A DNA stretch of 64,000 bases, from assembly GCF_009176725.1 (NCBI RefSeq), contig NZ_AP020337.1:4843501-4907500 (forward strand), read 5' to 3'. The notes under the pieces are model-generated. The model saw only the letters and a program-made list of their open reading frames with translations, was not told the origin of the DNA and did no database searches. This DNA is from Pseudomonas sp. KUIN-1 (GTDB lineage: Bacteria; Pseudomonadota; Gammaproteobacteria; Pseudomonadales; Pseudomonadaceae). Made by a program: the position numbers and the translations under genes. Positions 9,621 to 18,872 of the stretch are shown in pieces. Numbering within the stretch: position 1 is the first letter of the stretch; each line of letters begins with the position of its first letter.

Positions 9621-11534
9621 TTAGTGCTCGGCAGCAGGACCGCCAATCGGAGTTTCCGGACGAGGGTCAGGCGTGATCGGAGTACCGTTGGTACCCGAAC
9701 CACCACCCCAGTCACGCGGCTCGCGCGGAGTACGACCGGTCATGATGTCGTCGATCTGGTCGGCATCAATGGTTTCATACTTCATCAGCGCGTCAGCCAT
9801 CGCTTCCAGCTTGTCGCGATTGTCCGTCAACAACTGCTTGGCGGTGCCGTAGCAGTGATCGATGATGCTGCGCACTTCGGAGTCGATAAGCTTGGCAGTA
9901 TCGCCGGAAACACTGGAGTTCTGGCTACCGCCGCGCCCCAGGTAACCTGCATCTTCATCTTCCGAGTACATCAGCGGGCCGAGCTTTTCAGACAGACCCC
10001 ACTTGGTGACCATGTTCCGGGCGATCTGGCTGGCACGCATGATGTCATTGGAGGCACCGGTTGTGACGCCATCGAAGCCCAGGGTCATTTCTTCCGCAAT
10101 ACGACCACCGTACAGCGAGCAGATCTGGCTGATCAACGCACGCTTGGACAGGCTGTAACGGTCTTCTTCCGGCAGGAACATCGTCACACCCAGCGCACGA
10201 CCGCGCGGGATGATGGAGACCTTGTAGACCGGATCATGCTCTGGCACCAGACGACCGACGATAGCGTGACCCGCCTCGTGGTAAGCCGTGTTGCGCTTTT
10301 CCTTGTCGGACATGACCATCGATTTGCGCTCGGCGCCCATCATGATCTTGTCCTTGGCCAGTTCGAACTCTTTCATCTCTACAACGCGCTTGCCGGAGCG
10401 AGCAGCGAACAGCGACGCTTCGTTGACCAGGTTAGCCAGGTCCGCACCGGAGAAGCCCGGCGTACCGCGAGCGATAACGCCCGGGTTGACGTCTTCGCCC
10501 ATTGGCACCTTGCGCATGTGAACCTTGAGGATCTGCTCGCGGCCACGAATGTCTGGCAGACCTACAACCACCTGGCGGTCGAAACGACCTGGACGCAGCA
10601 GCGCCGGGTCCAGTACGTCAGGGCGGTTGGTTGCGGCAATGACAATGATGCCGTCATTCATTTCAAAACCGTCCATCTCGACCAGCAACTGGTTGAGAGT
10701 CTGCTCACGCTCGTCATGACCACCGCCCATGCCGGCGCCACGATGGCGACCGACCGCGTCGATTTCGTCAATGAAGATGATGCATGGCGCGTGTTTCTTG
10801 GCTTGCTCGAACATGTCGCGAACGCGGCTCGCACCAACACCCACGAACATCTCGACGAAGTCGGAACCGGAGATCGTGAAGAACGGAACCTTGGCTTCGC
10901 CGGCAATGGCCTTGGCGATCAGCGTTTTACCGGTACCCGGAGGGCCGACCATCAGCACGCCGCGCGGAATCCGACCGCCCAGGCGCTGGAACTTGCCCGG
11001 ATCGCGGAGGAATTCGACCAGCTCGCCCACTTCTTCCTTGGCTTCGTCGCAACCGGCAACGTCAGCCAGGGTCGTCTTGACCTGATCTTCTGACAACAGA
11101 CGCGCCTTGCTCTTGCCGAAGCTCATCGGGCCGCCCTTGCCGCCCGCCCCGCCCTGCATCTGGCGCATGAAGAACATGAACACCGCGATGATCACCAGTA
11201 TCGGGAAGCTGGCCACCAGCAACTGGGTCCAGATGCTCTGCTGCTCAGGCTGCTTGCCTTCGATCACGACGTTATTGCTGACCAGATCACCGATCAGGCC
11301 ATTGTCCGGGATGTTCGGGCGGATGGTCTTGAAGGTGTCGCCATCGCTGCGCTTGCCCGTAATGACGTAGCCGTCTACAGAAACCTTCTCGACCTTGCCA
11401 TCCTTGACCTGCTGGATGAACTCGGAATAGTTGAGGTTCTGCGGCTCGTTCGGGCTGGAGAAGTTGTTCATCACCGTCACAAGGACAGCCGCGATGATCA
11501 ACCACAGGATCAAATTCTTTGCCATATCGTTCAA
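9621..11534 (-). CDS. ftsH: ATP-dependent zinc metalloprotease FtsH
   Basis: Membrane-anchored AAA+ protease that degrades unassembled membrane proteins, sigma-32 and LpxC-type regulators. The 637-residue protein has two membrane segments (about 7-23 and 105-123), Walker A GPPGTGKT near 198, Walker B IIFIDEIDAVG, the second region of homology ATNRPDVLDPALLRPGRFD, and the zinc-binding HEAGH near 420. The start is a TTG at 11534, with AGAGGG seven bases ahead; an ATG three codons later (11525) is too far from that site. A Gly/Pro-rich tail ends the protein. Confidence 0.97.
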   Translation of the reverse strand: MNDMAKNLILWLIIAAVLVTVMNNFSSPNEPQNLNYSEFIQQVKDGKVEKVSVDGYVITGKRSDGDTFKTIRPNIPDNGLIGDLVSNNVVIEGKQPEQQSIWTQLLVASFPILVIIAVFMFFMRQMQGGAGGKGGPMSFGKSKARLLSEDQVKTTLADVAGCDEAKEEVGELVEFLRDPGKFQRLGGRIPRGVLMVGPPGTGKTLIAKAIAGEAKVPFFTISGSDFVEMFVGVGASRVRDMFEQAKKHAPCIIFIDEIDAVGRHRGAGMGGGHDEREQTLNQLLVEMDGFEMNDGIIVIAATNRPDVLDPALLRPGRFDRQVVVGLPDIRGREQILKVHMRKVPMGEDVNPGVIARGTPGFSGADLANLVNEASLFAARSGKRVVEMKEFELAKDKIMMGAERKSMVMSDKEKRNTAYHEAGHAIVGRLVPEHDPVYKVSIIPRGRALGVTMFLPEEDRYSLSKRALISQICSLYGGRIAEEMTLGFDGVTTGASNDIMRASQIARNMVTKWGLSEKLGPLMYSEDEDAGYLGRGGSQNSSVSGDTAKLIDSEVRSIIDHCYGTAKQLLTDNRDKLEAMADALMKYETIDADQIDDIMTGRTPREPRDWGGGSGTNGTPITPDPRPETPIGGPAAEH

Positions 11535-11718
11535 TTAGCTACCCTCTGAAGCAAGCTCCACGCAGCAAGCGTGCCTCGCATGATATTCACCGGCCTAACT
11601 TACTACAGAACCTACAGATGCGGCAGACACCGTCTGTAACCCTTTGTGAAACTTTGACAACATAATGTTCAGTCATGCTGCATCGGTAACGCCATTTGAA
11701 AAAAGCTATCGCGCCTTG

Positions 11719-12369
11719 TCAAAAACGTTCGATGCTGGCCGCGCCATCAATTCCGCGAAAGCCGCGAGCCAGCAGGTATTGCTCGCGTGACCTGTCGCGG
11801 GACGACGACGGTTTGCGCATCTGCACCTTGTCGAACAGCTTGCGAATGTCCTTGTGGTAGACATCGAAGCCTTCACCCTGGAAGACCTTGATCAGAAAAT
11901 CGCCACCGGGACGCAGTACCCGACCGGCAAGATCGAGCGCCAATTCGCAGAGAAACATTGCACGCGGCATATCTACAGCGCTCAATCCACTCATATTGGG
12001 GGCCATATCGGAAATCACAAGGTCTACCTGCGTATTACCGACTGCCTCGAGGATCTGCTCAAGAATCGCATCCTCGGTAAAATCCCCCTGAATGAAGGTC
12101 ACGTCGGGGATGCTGTCCATTTCAAGGATGTCGGAAGCGATCAGACGACCTTGACCGCCGATCAGACGACTGGTCACTTGTGACCAGCCTCCCGGCGCTG
12201 CGCCGAGGTCGATCACGGTCATGCCCGGACGGATGAGTTTGTCCTTTTCCTGGATCTCGAGCAGCTTGTAACTGGCGCGCGAACGGTAGCCGTCCTTCTG
12301 CGCCATTTTGACGTACTTGTCGTCGAAGTGTTCTTTGAGCCAGTTATGGCTTGTCTTGGAACGGGCCAC
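11719..12369 (-). CDS. rlmE: 23S rRNA (uridine(2552)-2'-O)-methyltransferase RlmE
   Basis: Heat-shock-linked methyltransferase acting on the A-loop of 23S rRNA in the 50S subunit. The 216-residue protein has the SAM-binding motif VIDLGAAPGGWSQ near residue 55 and the K-D-K catalytic set: K near 38 (YRSRASYKLLE), D in LVISDMAPNMSG and K in GGDFLIKVFQGEG. The GTG start at 12369 has GAGG six bases ahead; the open frame extends four codons further to a TTG. It is divergent from yhbY and lies upstream of ftsH with a 184-bp gap. Confidence 0.95.
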   Translation of the reverse strand: MARSKTSHNWLKEHFDDKYVKMAQKDGYRSRASYKLLEIQEKDKLIRPGMTVIDLGAAPGGWSQVTSRLIGGQGRLIASDILEMDSIPDVTFIQGDFTEDAILEQILEAVGNTQVDLVISDMAPNMSGLSAVDMPRAMFLCELALDLAGRVLRPGGDFLIKVFQGEGFDVYHKDIRKLFDKVQMRKPSSSRDRSREQYLLARGFRGIDGAASIERF

Positions 12370-12472
12370 GGGGCACCTCAAAAATAAACGAGTCGTGATT
12401 AACTGGGCGGTCCCGGACTCGCTCGGGTAAACTGGCCGCCGCTTTTAAAAGATCAGACGCAGAGGTCAGATT

Positions 12473-12784
12473 ATGCCGCTCACTCCAGAGCAGAAGAAAC
12501 AATACAAATCCATTGGCCACCATCTGAAACCGGTATTGATCGTGGCTGACAATGGTTTGACTGAAGGTGTACTTGCAGAGCTTGAACGCGCACTGAGCGA
12601 TCATGAGCTGATCAAGATCAAGCTCAACATCCTCGACCGCGAAAGCCGTCTCGGCGCCATCGCAGAATTGTGCAAGGCCGGTTCTGCCGACCTGGTTCAG
12701 GTCATCGGCAAAATGGCGTTGATCTATCGCAAGAACCCAAAGGTAAACAAGCAACTGTCCAACGTCCACCGCGCGCACGGATAA
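12473..12784 (+). CDS. yhbY: Ribosome-associated RNA-binding protein YhbY
   Basis: Single-domain CRS1/YhbY (CRM) protein that associates with pre-50S particles. The 103-residue product shows the N-terminal MPLTPEQKKQYKSIGHHLKPV, the loop VADNGLTEGVLAELERAL and the C-terminal GKMALIYRKNP, all family marks. It is divergent from rlmE and convergent with greA, the same neighbourhood as in enterics. A T-rich hairpin terminator follows directly. Confidence 0.93.
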   Translation: MPLTPEQKKQYKSIGHHLKPVLIVADNGLTEGVLAELERALSDHELIKIKLNILDRESRLGAIAELCKAGSADLVQVIGKMALIYRKNPKVNKQLSNVHRAHG

Positions 12785-12791
12785 AAACAGA

Positions 12792-12828
12792 AGTCAGGGC
12801 CGCCAAAAGCGCGCCCTGACTCTTTTTT
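12792..12828 (+). terminator. Terminator of yhbY
   Basis: Stem AGTCAGGGC/GCCCTGACT with an 11-base loop and six T residues on the plus strand, eight bases after the yhbY stop. A second hairpin GCGCCCG/CGGGCGC at about 12840-12857 probably serves greA on the other strand. Confidence 0.85.
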
Positions 12829-12863
12829 GCCGCCGAAAGCGCCCGTAAAAACGGGCGCCAGCA

Positions 12864-13340
12864 TCAGATATGACGCACTTCGATGATTTCGTACTCGATA
12901 ACGCCGCTGGGCGTTTTCACCACGACGACGTCACCCTCTTCCTTGGCAATCAAGGCACGGGCAATGGGCGAACCCACTGAAATCTTGCCTTTCTTGATAT
13001 CCGCTTCGTCCTCACCCACGATCTGATAGACCACACTTTCGTCAGTCTCGACGTTGGCGATTTCGACTGTCGTGCCGAAAATCACCTTGCCGGTGTGCGG
13101 AATCGTCGTGACGTCGATGATCACAGCGTTCTGCATGCGGCCTTCGATATCACGAATACGCGCCTCGACCATCCCCTGCTGCTCGCGGGCAGCATGGTAT
13201 TCGGCGTTTTCCTTGAGGTCGCCCAGTTCGCGCGCAGTACCGATGTCCTGGCTCAACTTGGGACGGACCACCTTGGTCAGGTGGGTCAGTTCTTCTTCCA
13301 GGGCGCGAGCGCCCTGGACGGTCATTGGGTATTTGATCAT
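12864..13340 (-). CDS. greA: Transcription elongation factor GreA
   Basis: Rescues backtracked RNA polymerase by stimulating transcript cleavage. The 158-residue protein has the N-terminal coiled coil ending in the loop with the catalytic acidic pair (TARELGDLKENAEYHAAREQ, residues about 36-55) and the C-terminal FKBP-like domain (VGEDEADIKKGKISVGSPIARALI). It overlaps the 3' end of carB by four bases, so the two are likely translationally coupled. Confidence 0.97.
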   Translation of the reverse strand: MIKYPMTVQGARALEEELTHLTKVVRPKLSQDIGTARELGDLKENAEYHAAREQQGMVEARIRDIEGRMQNAVIIDVTTIPHTGKVIFGTTVEIANVETDESVVYQIVGEDEADIKKGKISVGSPIARALIAKEEGDVVVVKTPSGVIEYEIIEVRHI

Positions 13341-16300
13341 GCCTTCAATCCTGCATGGAGATCCTGCAAGCGACGTACAGTCTTCTCCGGACCGAACTTG
13401 AGCGCTTCACAGATCGCTTCGCCTGCTGCAATGGTAGTGGTGCAGTAAATCTTGTGCTGCAGGGCGTTGCGACGGATGGAGTAGGAATCCGCAATCGACT
13501 GGCGACCTTCGGTGGTGTTGATGATCAGAGTGACTTCGTCATTCTTGATCATGTCGACCACATGCGGACGGCCTTCGGTCACCTTGTTGACGCGACGCAC
13601 TTTCAGGCCCGCCGCTTCGATCAGCTTGGCAGTGCCTGCGGTGGCGACGATCTCGAAGCCGAGATTGATGAGGTCACGAGCGACCGCTTCAACCAGGGGC
13701 TTGTCATCGTCACGTACGCTGATGAACGCGGTACCGCCAGTCGGCAGCACTTCGCTTGCGCCCATCTGGGCCTTGGCAAACGCTTCGCCGAAGGTATCAC
13801 CCACACCCATCACTTCACCGGTCGATTTCATTTCCGGGCCGAGGATCGGGTCAACACCAGGGAATTTGGCAAACGGGAACACTGCCTCTTTCACGCTGTA
13901 GAAGTTCGGAATGATTTCCTTGGTGAAATTCAGCTCTTTCAGGGTTTTGCCTGCCATCACGCGGGCAGCGATCATTGCCAGGGAAACACCGATGCACTTG
14001 GAAACGAACGGCACGGTACGCGATGCACGCGGGTTGACTTCAATGACGTAGATGTCTTCGCCCTGAAGCGCCAGCTGCACGTTCATCAGGCCGACAACGC
14101 CCAGCTCCAGTGCCATCTTCTTGACCTGCTCGCGCATTTCGTCCTGGATGTGAGCCGGCAGCGAGTACGGCGGCAGCGAGCACGCGGAGTCACCGGAGTG
14201 AACGCCCGCCTGCTCGATGTGCTGCATGATCGCACCGATCACCACGTCAGTACCGTCGCAGACCGCATCGACGTCCATCTCGATTGCGCAGTTCAGGAAG
14301 TGGTCCAGCAGCACCGGGCTGTCGTTGGACACCTGAACCGCTTCGCGCAGGTAACGCTTGAGCTCGTCTTCCTGGTAAACGATTTCCATCGCACGGCCAC
14401 CCAGTACATAGGACGGACGCACCACCAGTGGATAACCGATCTTCGCTGCGGCACGAATCGCTTCGTCTTCGCTGCGCACAGTGGCGTTTGGCGGCTGACG
14501 CAGGTTCAGACGCTCGACCATGTGCTGGAAGCGCTCGCGGTCTTCGGCACGGTCGATGGCATCAGGGCTGGTGCCGATGATCGGTACGCCGGCGGCTTCA
14601 AGAGCACGCGCCAGTTTCAGAGGCGTCTGGCCACCGTACTGGACGATCACACCTTTCGGCTTCTCGACACGGACGATTTCCAGCACGTCCTCCAAGGTGA
14701 CAGGCTCGAAGTACAGACGGTCCGAGGTGTCGTAGTCAGTGGACACGGTTTCCGGGTTGCAGTTGACCATGATGGTCTCGTAACCGTCTTCACGCAGTGC
14801 CAGCGCGGCGTGTACGCAGCAGTAATCGAACTCGATACCCTGGCCGATGCGGTTCGGCCCACCACCCAGGATCATGATCTTGTCACGAGTCGAAGGGTTG
14901 GCTTCGCACTCTTCCTCGTAGGTCGAGTACAGGTACGCGGTGTCGGTTGCGAACTCGGCTGCGCAGGTGTCGACGCGCTTGTAGACCGGGAACACTTCGA
15001 GCTTGTGACGGTGCGTGCGCAGGTTCTTCTCGGTAACGCCCAGCAGCTTGGCCAGACGCGCGTCGGAGAAGCCCTTGCGCTTGAGACGGAACATGACTTC
15101 GCGGTCGATCGCCGACAGCCCCAGAGTCTTGATCTTCTCTTCGTCCTTGATCAGGTCTTCGATCTGCACCAGGAACCATGGGTCGATCATGTTCATGGCG
15201 AAGATTTCTTCGACCGTCATGCCGGCGCGGAAGGCATCGGCGACGTACCAGATACGCTCGGCGCCCGGCACGGTCAGCTCGCGCTTGAGCGTGCTCATGC
15301 TTTCCGGATGACTCAGGTCCAGCTTCGGATCAAGACCGCACACACCGACTTCCAGGCCGCGCAGGGCTTTCTGCAGGGATTCCTGGAAGGTACGGCCGAT
15401 GGCCATGACTTCACCGACCGACTTCATCTGAGTGGTCAGACGCGCATCGGCCTTGGCGAATTTCTCGAAGGCAAAGCGCGGCAGCTTGGTGACGACGTAG
15501 TCGATCGACGGTTCGAACGACGCCGGGGTCTTGCCGCCAGTGATTTCGTTCGACAGCTCGTCGAGGGTGTAGCCCACTGCCAGCTTGGCGGCAACGCGGG
15601 CGATCGGGAAGCCGGTCGCCTTGGAGGCCAGTGCCGAGGAGCGCGATACACGCGGGTTCATCTCGATGACGACCATGCGGCCGGTGTTCGGGCAGATGCC
15701 GAACTGGACGTTGGAGCCACCGGTTTCAACGCCGATCTCGCGCAGCACTGCCAGCGAGGCATTACGCAGGATCTGGTATTCCTTGTCGGTCAGGGTCTGT
15801 GCCGGCGCCACGGTGATCGAGTCACCGGTGTGCACACCCATCGGGTCGAAGTTTTCGATCGAGCAGACGATGATGCAGTTGTCCTTTTTGTCGCGGACAA
15901 CTTCCATTTCGTACTCTTTCCAGCCGATCAGCGATTCGTCGATCAGCAGTTCCTTGGTCGGCGACAGGTCCAGACCACGGGCGCAGATTTCTTCGAACTC
16001 TTCACGGTTGTAAGCGATACCGCCGCCGGTGCCACCCATGGTGAACGACGGACGGATGATGCAAGGGAAGCCGAGCTTTTCAAGAACCGCGTTGGCTTCT
16101 TCCATGCTGTGCGCGATGCCGGAGCGCGGGCACGCCAGGCCGATGGACTTCATCGCCTTGTCGAAGCGCGAACGGTCTTCTGCCTTGTCAATGGTGTCAG
16201 CGTTGGCGCCGATCATTTCGACACCGAACTTCTCCAGAACGCCTTCGCGCTCAAGATCCAGTGCGCAGTTCAGAGCGGTCTGGCCGCCCATGGTTGGCAG

Positions 16301-16558
16301 CAGTGCGTCCGGACGTTCTTTTTCGATGATCTTGGCAACGGTCTGCCACTTGATCGGCTCGATGTAGGTGGCGTCGGCCATGGCCGGGTCGGTCATGATG
16401 GTGGCCGGGTTGGAGTTCACCAGGATGACGCGGTAACCCTCCTCACGCAGAGCCTTGCAGGCCTGGGCGCCGGAGTAGTCGAATTCACAGGCCTGGCCGA
16501 TCACGATGGGGCCGGCGCCGAGAATCAGGATGCTTTTAATATCTGTACGTTTTGGCAT
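13337..16558 (-). CDS. carB: Carbamoyl phosphate synthase large subunit
   Basis: Makes carbamoyl phosphate from bicarbonate, ammonia and two ATP for arginine and pyrimidine synthesis. The 1073-residue product has the duplicated ATP-grasp architecture: first half with GQACEFDYSGAQACKAL and PSFTMGGTGGGIAYN, second half with GQGIEFDYCCVHAALAL and PSYVLGGRAMEIVY, then a C-terminal MGS-like allosteric domain (about 940-1073). Length is standard. The gene follows carA after a 136-bp gap holding a large hairpin. The long frame on the plus strand (13355-16645) is a shadow. Confidence 0.98.
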   Translation of the reverse strand: MPKRTDIKSILILGAGPIVIGQACEFDYSGAQACKALREEGYRVILVNSNPATIMTDPAMADATYIEPIKWQTVAKIIEKERPDALLPTMGGQTALNCALDLEREGVLEKFGVEMIGANADTIDKAEDRSRFDKAMKSIGLACPRSGIAHSMEEANAVLEKLGFPCIIRPSFTMGGTGGGIAYNREEFEEICARGLDLSPTKELLIDESLIGWKEYEMEVVRDKKDNCIIVCSIENFDPMGVHTGDSITVAPAQTLTDKEYQILRNASLAVLREIGVETGGSNVQFGICPNTGRMVVIEMNPRVSRSSALASKATGFPIARVAAKLAVGYTLDELSNEITGGKTPASFEPSIDYVVTKLPRFAFEKFAKADARLTTQMKSVGEVMAIGRTFQESLQKALRGLEVGVCGLDPKLDLSHPESMSTLKRELTVPGAERIWYVADAFRAGMTVEEIFAMNMIDPWFLVQIEDLIKDEEKIKTLGLSAIDREVMFRLKRKGFSDARLAKLLGVTEKNLRTHRHKLEVFPVYKRVDTCAAEFATDTAYLYSTYEEECEANPSTRDKIMILGGGPNRIGQGIEFDYCCVHAALALREDGYETIMVNCNPETVSTDYDTSDRLYFEPVTLEDVLEIVRVEKPKGVIVQYGGQTPLKLARALEAAGVPIIGTSPDAIDRAEDRERFQHMVERLNLRQPPNATVRSEDEAIRAAAKIGYPLVVRPSYVLGGRAMEIVYQEDELKRYLREAVQVSNDSPVLLDHFLNCAIEMDVDAVCDGTDVVIGAIMQHIEQAGVHSGDSACSLPPYSLPAHIQDEMREQVKKMALELGVVGLMNVQLALQGEDIYVIEVNPRASRTVPFVSKCIGVSLAMIAARVMAGKTLKELNFTKEIIPNFYSVKEAVFPFAKFPGVDPILGPEMKSTGEVMGVGDTFGEAFAKAQMGASEVLPTGGTAFISVRDDDKPLVEAVARDLINLGFEIVATAGTAKLIEAAGLKVRRVNKVTEGRPHVVDMIKNDEVTLIINTTEGRQSIADSYSIRRNALQHKIYCTTTIAAGEAICEALKFGPEKTVRRLQDLHAGLKA

Positions 16559-16620
16559 GGGTTGTCACTCAAATCCGCAGGTCAGTCGGCAAGCCGTCTT
16601 GAACATTTGTCTGAGGTGGC

Positions 16621-16661
16621 CTGGGCGGCAGCGACCGGACACTGAGTCCGGGGCCGCCCTG
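16621..16661. repeat. Hairpin between carA and carB, REP-like
   Basis: Nested inverted repeat: outer GGGCGGC/GCCGCCC and inner CCGGAC/GTCCGG around ACTGA. It sits in the 136-bp carA-carB gap, so it may stabilise the upstream mRNA or tune carB expression. No T-run is attached on either strand. Confidence 0.5.
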
Positions 16662-16694
16662 GGCACCTGCGTATTACAGTCTCAAGGCAACCGG

Positions 16695-17831
16695 TCAGCG
16701 GCGCTTGGCCATGGCTTCGATAAAGCGATCGAACAAAGGCGCGACGTCGTTCGGGCCCGGACTCGCTTCAGGGTGACCCTGGAAGCTGAATGCGCTCTTG
16801 TCGGTCAGTTCGATACCCTGCAGGGTGCCGTCGAACAGCGACTTGTGAATGGCGCGAACGTTGCTCGGCAGGGTTGCCTCATCCACCGCAAAACCGTGGT
16901 TCTGGCTGGTGATCATGACCACACCGGTGTCCAGATCCTGGACCGGGTGGTTGGCACCGTGGTGGCCGTGGCCCATCTTCACCGTCTTGGCACCCGCGGC
17001 CAGAGCCAGCAACTGGTGACCGAGGCAGATGCCGAACACTGGAATGTCGGTTTCCAGCACTTCCCTGATCGCCTTGATGGCGTAATCGCACGGCTCCGGG
17101 TCACCTGGGCCGTTGGACAGGAAAACGCCGTCCGGCTTGTAGGCGAGCACTTCACTGGCAGGCGTTTGCGCCGGCACCACGGTTACGCGACAACCGCGCT
17201 CGACCAGCATGCGCAGGATGTTGACCTTGACGCCATAATCGTAGGCGACCACGTGATAAGGCAGCTCGGAGGCGGAGATTTCAGGATGGCTGTCGGTTTT
17301 CAGATCCCAGACGCTGGAGCGCCACTCGTAGGTGTCCTTGGTGCAGACTTCCTTGGCCAGGTCCATGCCCTTGAGGCCCGGGAAGCCGCGGGCAGCGGCG
17401 ATGGCTGCCTCTTCGGTGATGTTATCGCCGGCCAGGATGCAGCCGTTCTGGGCGCCTTTCTCACGCAGGATGCGGGTCAGGCGACGCGTATCGATGCCAG
17501 CGATGGCAACGACGTTGTTGGCTTTCAGGTAATCACCGAGGGACAGCTTGTTACGCCAGTTGCTGGCGACCAGAGGCAGGTCGCGAATGACCAGGCCGGC
17601 GGACCAGACGCGATCCGACTCTGCGTCTTCAGGGGTGGTGCCGGTGTTGCCGATATGCGGGTAAGTCAGGGTAACGATCTGCTGGGCGTAGGAAGGATCG
17701 GTAAGAATTTCCTGATAGCCTGTCATTGCGGTGTTGAACACCACCTCACCAACGGTCTGACCGTCGGCTCCAATGGCTTCGCCGCGAAAAATGCTGCCAT
17801 CAGCAAGGGCGAGTATGGCTGGCTTAGTCAA
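16695..17831 (-). CDS. carA: Carbamoyl phosphate synthase small subunit (glutaminase)
   Basis: Hydrolyses glutamine and channels ammonia to CarB. The 378-residue protein has an N-terminal CPSase_sm domain (ALADGSIFRGEAIG...EVVFNTAMTGYQEILTDPSY) and a C-terminal class I glutamine amidotransferase with nucleophile Cys in VFGICLGHQLLALA near residue 270 and catalytic His/Glu in QGHPEASPGPND. It lies upstream of carB in the usual order. Confidence 0.98.
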   Translation of the reverse strand: MTKPAILALADGSIFRGEAIGADGQTVGEVVFNTAMTGYQEILTDPSYAQQIVTLTYPHIGNTGTTPEDAESDRVWSAGLVIRDLPLVASNWRNKLSLGDYLKANNVVAIAGIDTRRLTRILREKGAQNGCILAGDNITEEAAIAAARGFPGLKGMDLAKEVCTKDTYEWRSSVWDLKTDSHPEISASELPYHVVAYDYGVKVNILRMLVERGCRVTVVPAQTPASEVLAYKPDGVFLSNGPGDPEPCDYAIKAIREVLETDIPVFGICLGHQLLALAAGAKTVKMGHGHHGANHPVQDLDTGVVMITSQNHGFAVDEATLPSNVRAIHKSLFDGTLQGIELTDKSAFSFQGHPEASPGPNDVAPLFDRFIEAMAKRR

Positions 17832-17875
17832 GAAGACCTCCCGTAAATAAAACCTGAAAGGGCGATCGCAGGCTG

Positions 17876-17914
17876 CAAAAAAGCGGAATGACGTAGTTAC
17901 GTCACCCCGCTTTC
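17876..17914 (-). terminator. Hairpin terminator between dapB and carA
   Basis: On the minus strand AAGCGGGGTGACGTA/TACGTCATTCCGCTT is followed by TTTTTT. It lies downstream of dapB and about 45 bases ahead of carA, so it separates the two units; an attenuator role for carA cannot be excluded. A second hairpin ACAGGGCCAT/ATGGCCCTGT at about 18021-18042 lies right after dapB. Confidence 0.75.
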
Positions 17915-18047
17915 TTATGGAATCATCTGCGCGCTTTTAGTGGACACACTAAAGCTGTAGCTTACAGAAAAGGCCCATTTTGGTCTACCACCAATGAGCC
18001 TGAAATGCGGGGAAATGCGACAGGGCCACGAATGGCCCTGTATGAAA

Positions 18048-18851
18048 TCAATGCAGACCCAACACATCCTGCATGTCGTAAAGCCCTGGTGCCTTGCCGT
18101 CGAGCCACATTGCAGCCCGCACAGCACCCTTGGCGAAGGTCATGCGACTGGACGCCTTGTGCGTGATCTCGACCCGCTCACCGTCCGCGGCGAACAGCAC
18201 GGTGTGATCACCCACTATGTCACCGGCACGAAGGGTCGCAAACCCGATGGTCTGACGATCACGCGCACCGGTCTGACCTTCACGGCCGTAGACCGCGACT
18301 TTTTCCAGATCGCGACCCAGCGCATTGGCAACCACTTCACCCATGCGCAAGGCGGTGCCGGACGGCGCATCAACCTTGTGCCGGTGGTGCGCTTCGGTGA
18401 TTTCGATATCGACCTCATCACCCAGAACGCGCGCAGCGGTGTCGAGCAGCTTCAGACACAGATTCACGCCGACACTGAAATTGGCAGCAAAGACGATGGG
18501 AATGTCTTTGCCCGCCTCTTCCAGACGCTGCTTTTCTTCCGCGCTGAAACCAGTGGTGCCAATAATCATCGCCTTGCCTGCCTTGCGACAGAACGCCAGA
18601 TTTTTCAGCGTCACCGACGGGTGGGTAAAGTCGATCAGGACGTCGAACTCGTCCGCTACCTTTGCCAGATCGCCCGACAGCGGCACACCGATACGACCCA
18701 GCGCAGCCAGTTCGCCCGCATCAGCGCCCACCAGCGTGCTGTCAGGACGATCGATAGCGGCGGTCAACCCGGCGCCTGGCGCCTGCTGAACCGCCTCGAT
18801 CAAGGTCTTGCCCATACGCCCGGCGGCGCCTACTACAGCAATACGTCGCAT
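18048..18851 (-). CDS. dapB: 4-hydroxy-tetrahydrodipicolinate reductase
   Basis: NAD(P)H-dependent step of lysine and diaminopimelate synthesis. The 267-residue protein shows the Rossmann motif [12 protein letters not shown] at residues 6-17, [12 protein letters not shown], the catalytic-histidine signature [16 protein letters not shown] near 155-170, and the C-terminal [16 protein letters not shown]. It starts 21 bases after the dnaJ stop, a close spacing typical of Pseudomonas where dnaJ, dapB and carAB are neighbours. Confidence 0.98.
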
Positions 18852-18872
18852 GCCCTGCTCCCGTTGATAGCC

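Noticed and set aside
13355..16645. 1096-codon plus-strand open frame opposite carB
   Set aside because: Composition shadow of carB; His/Gln/Asp-rich sequence without domain features.
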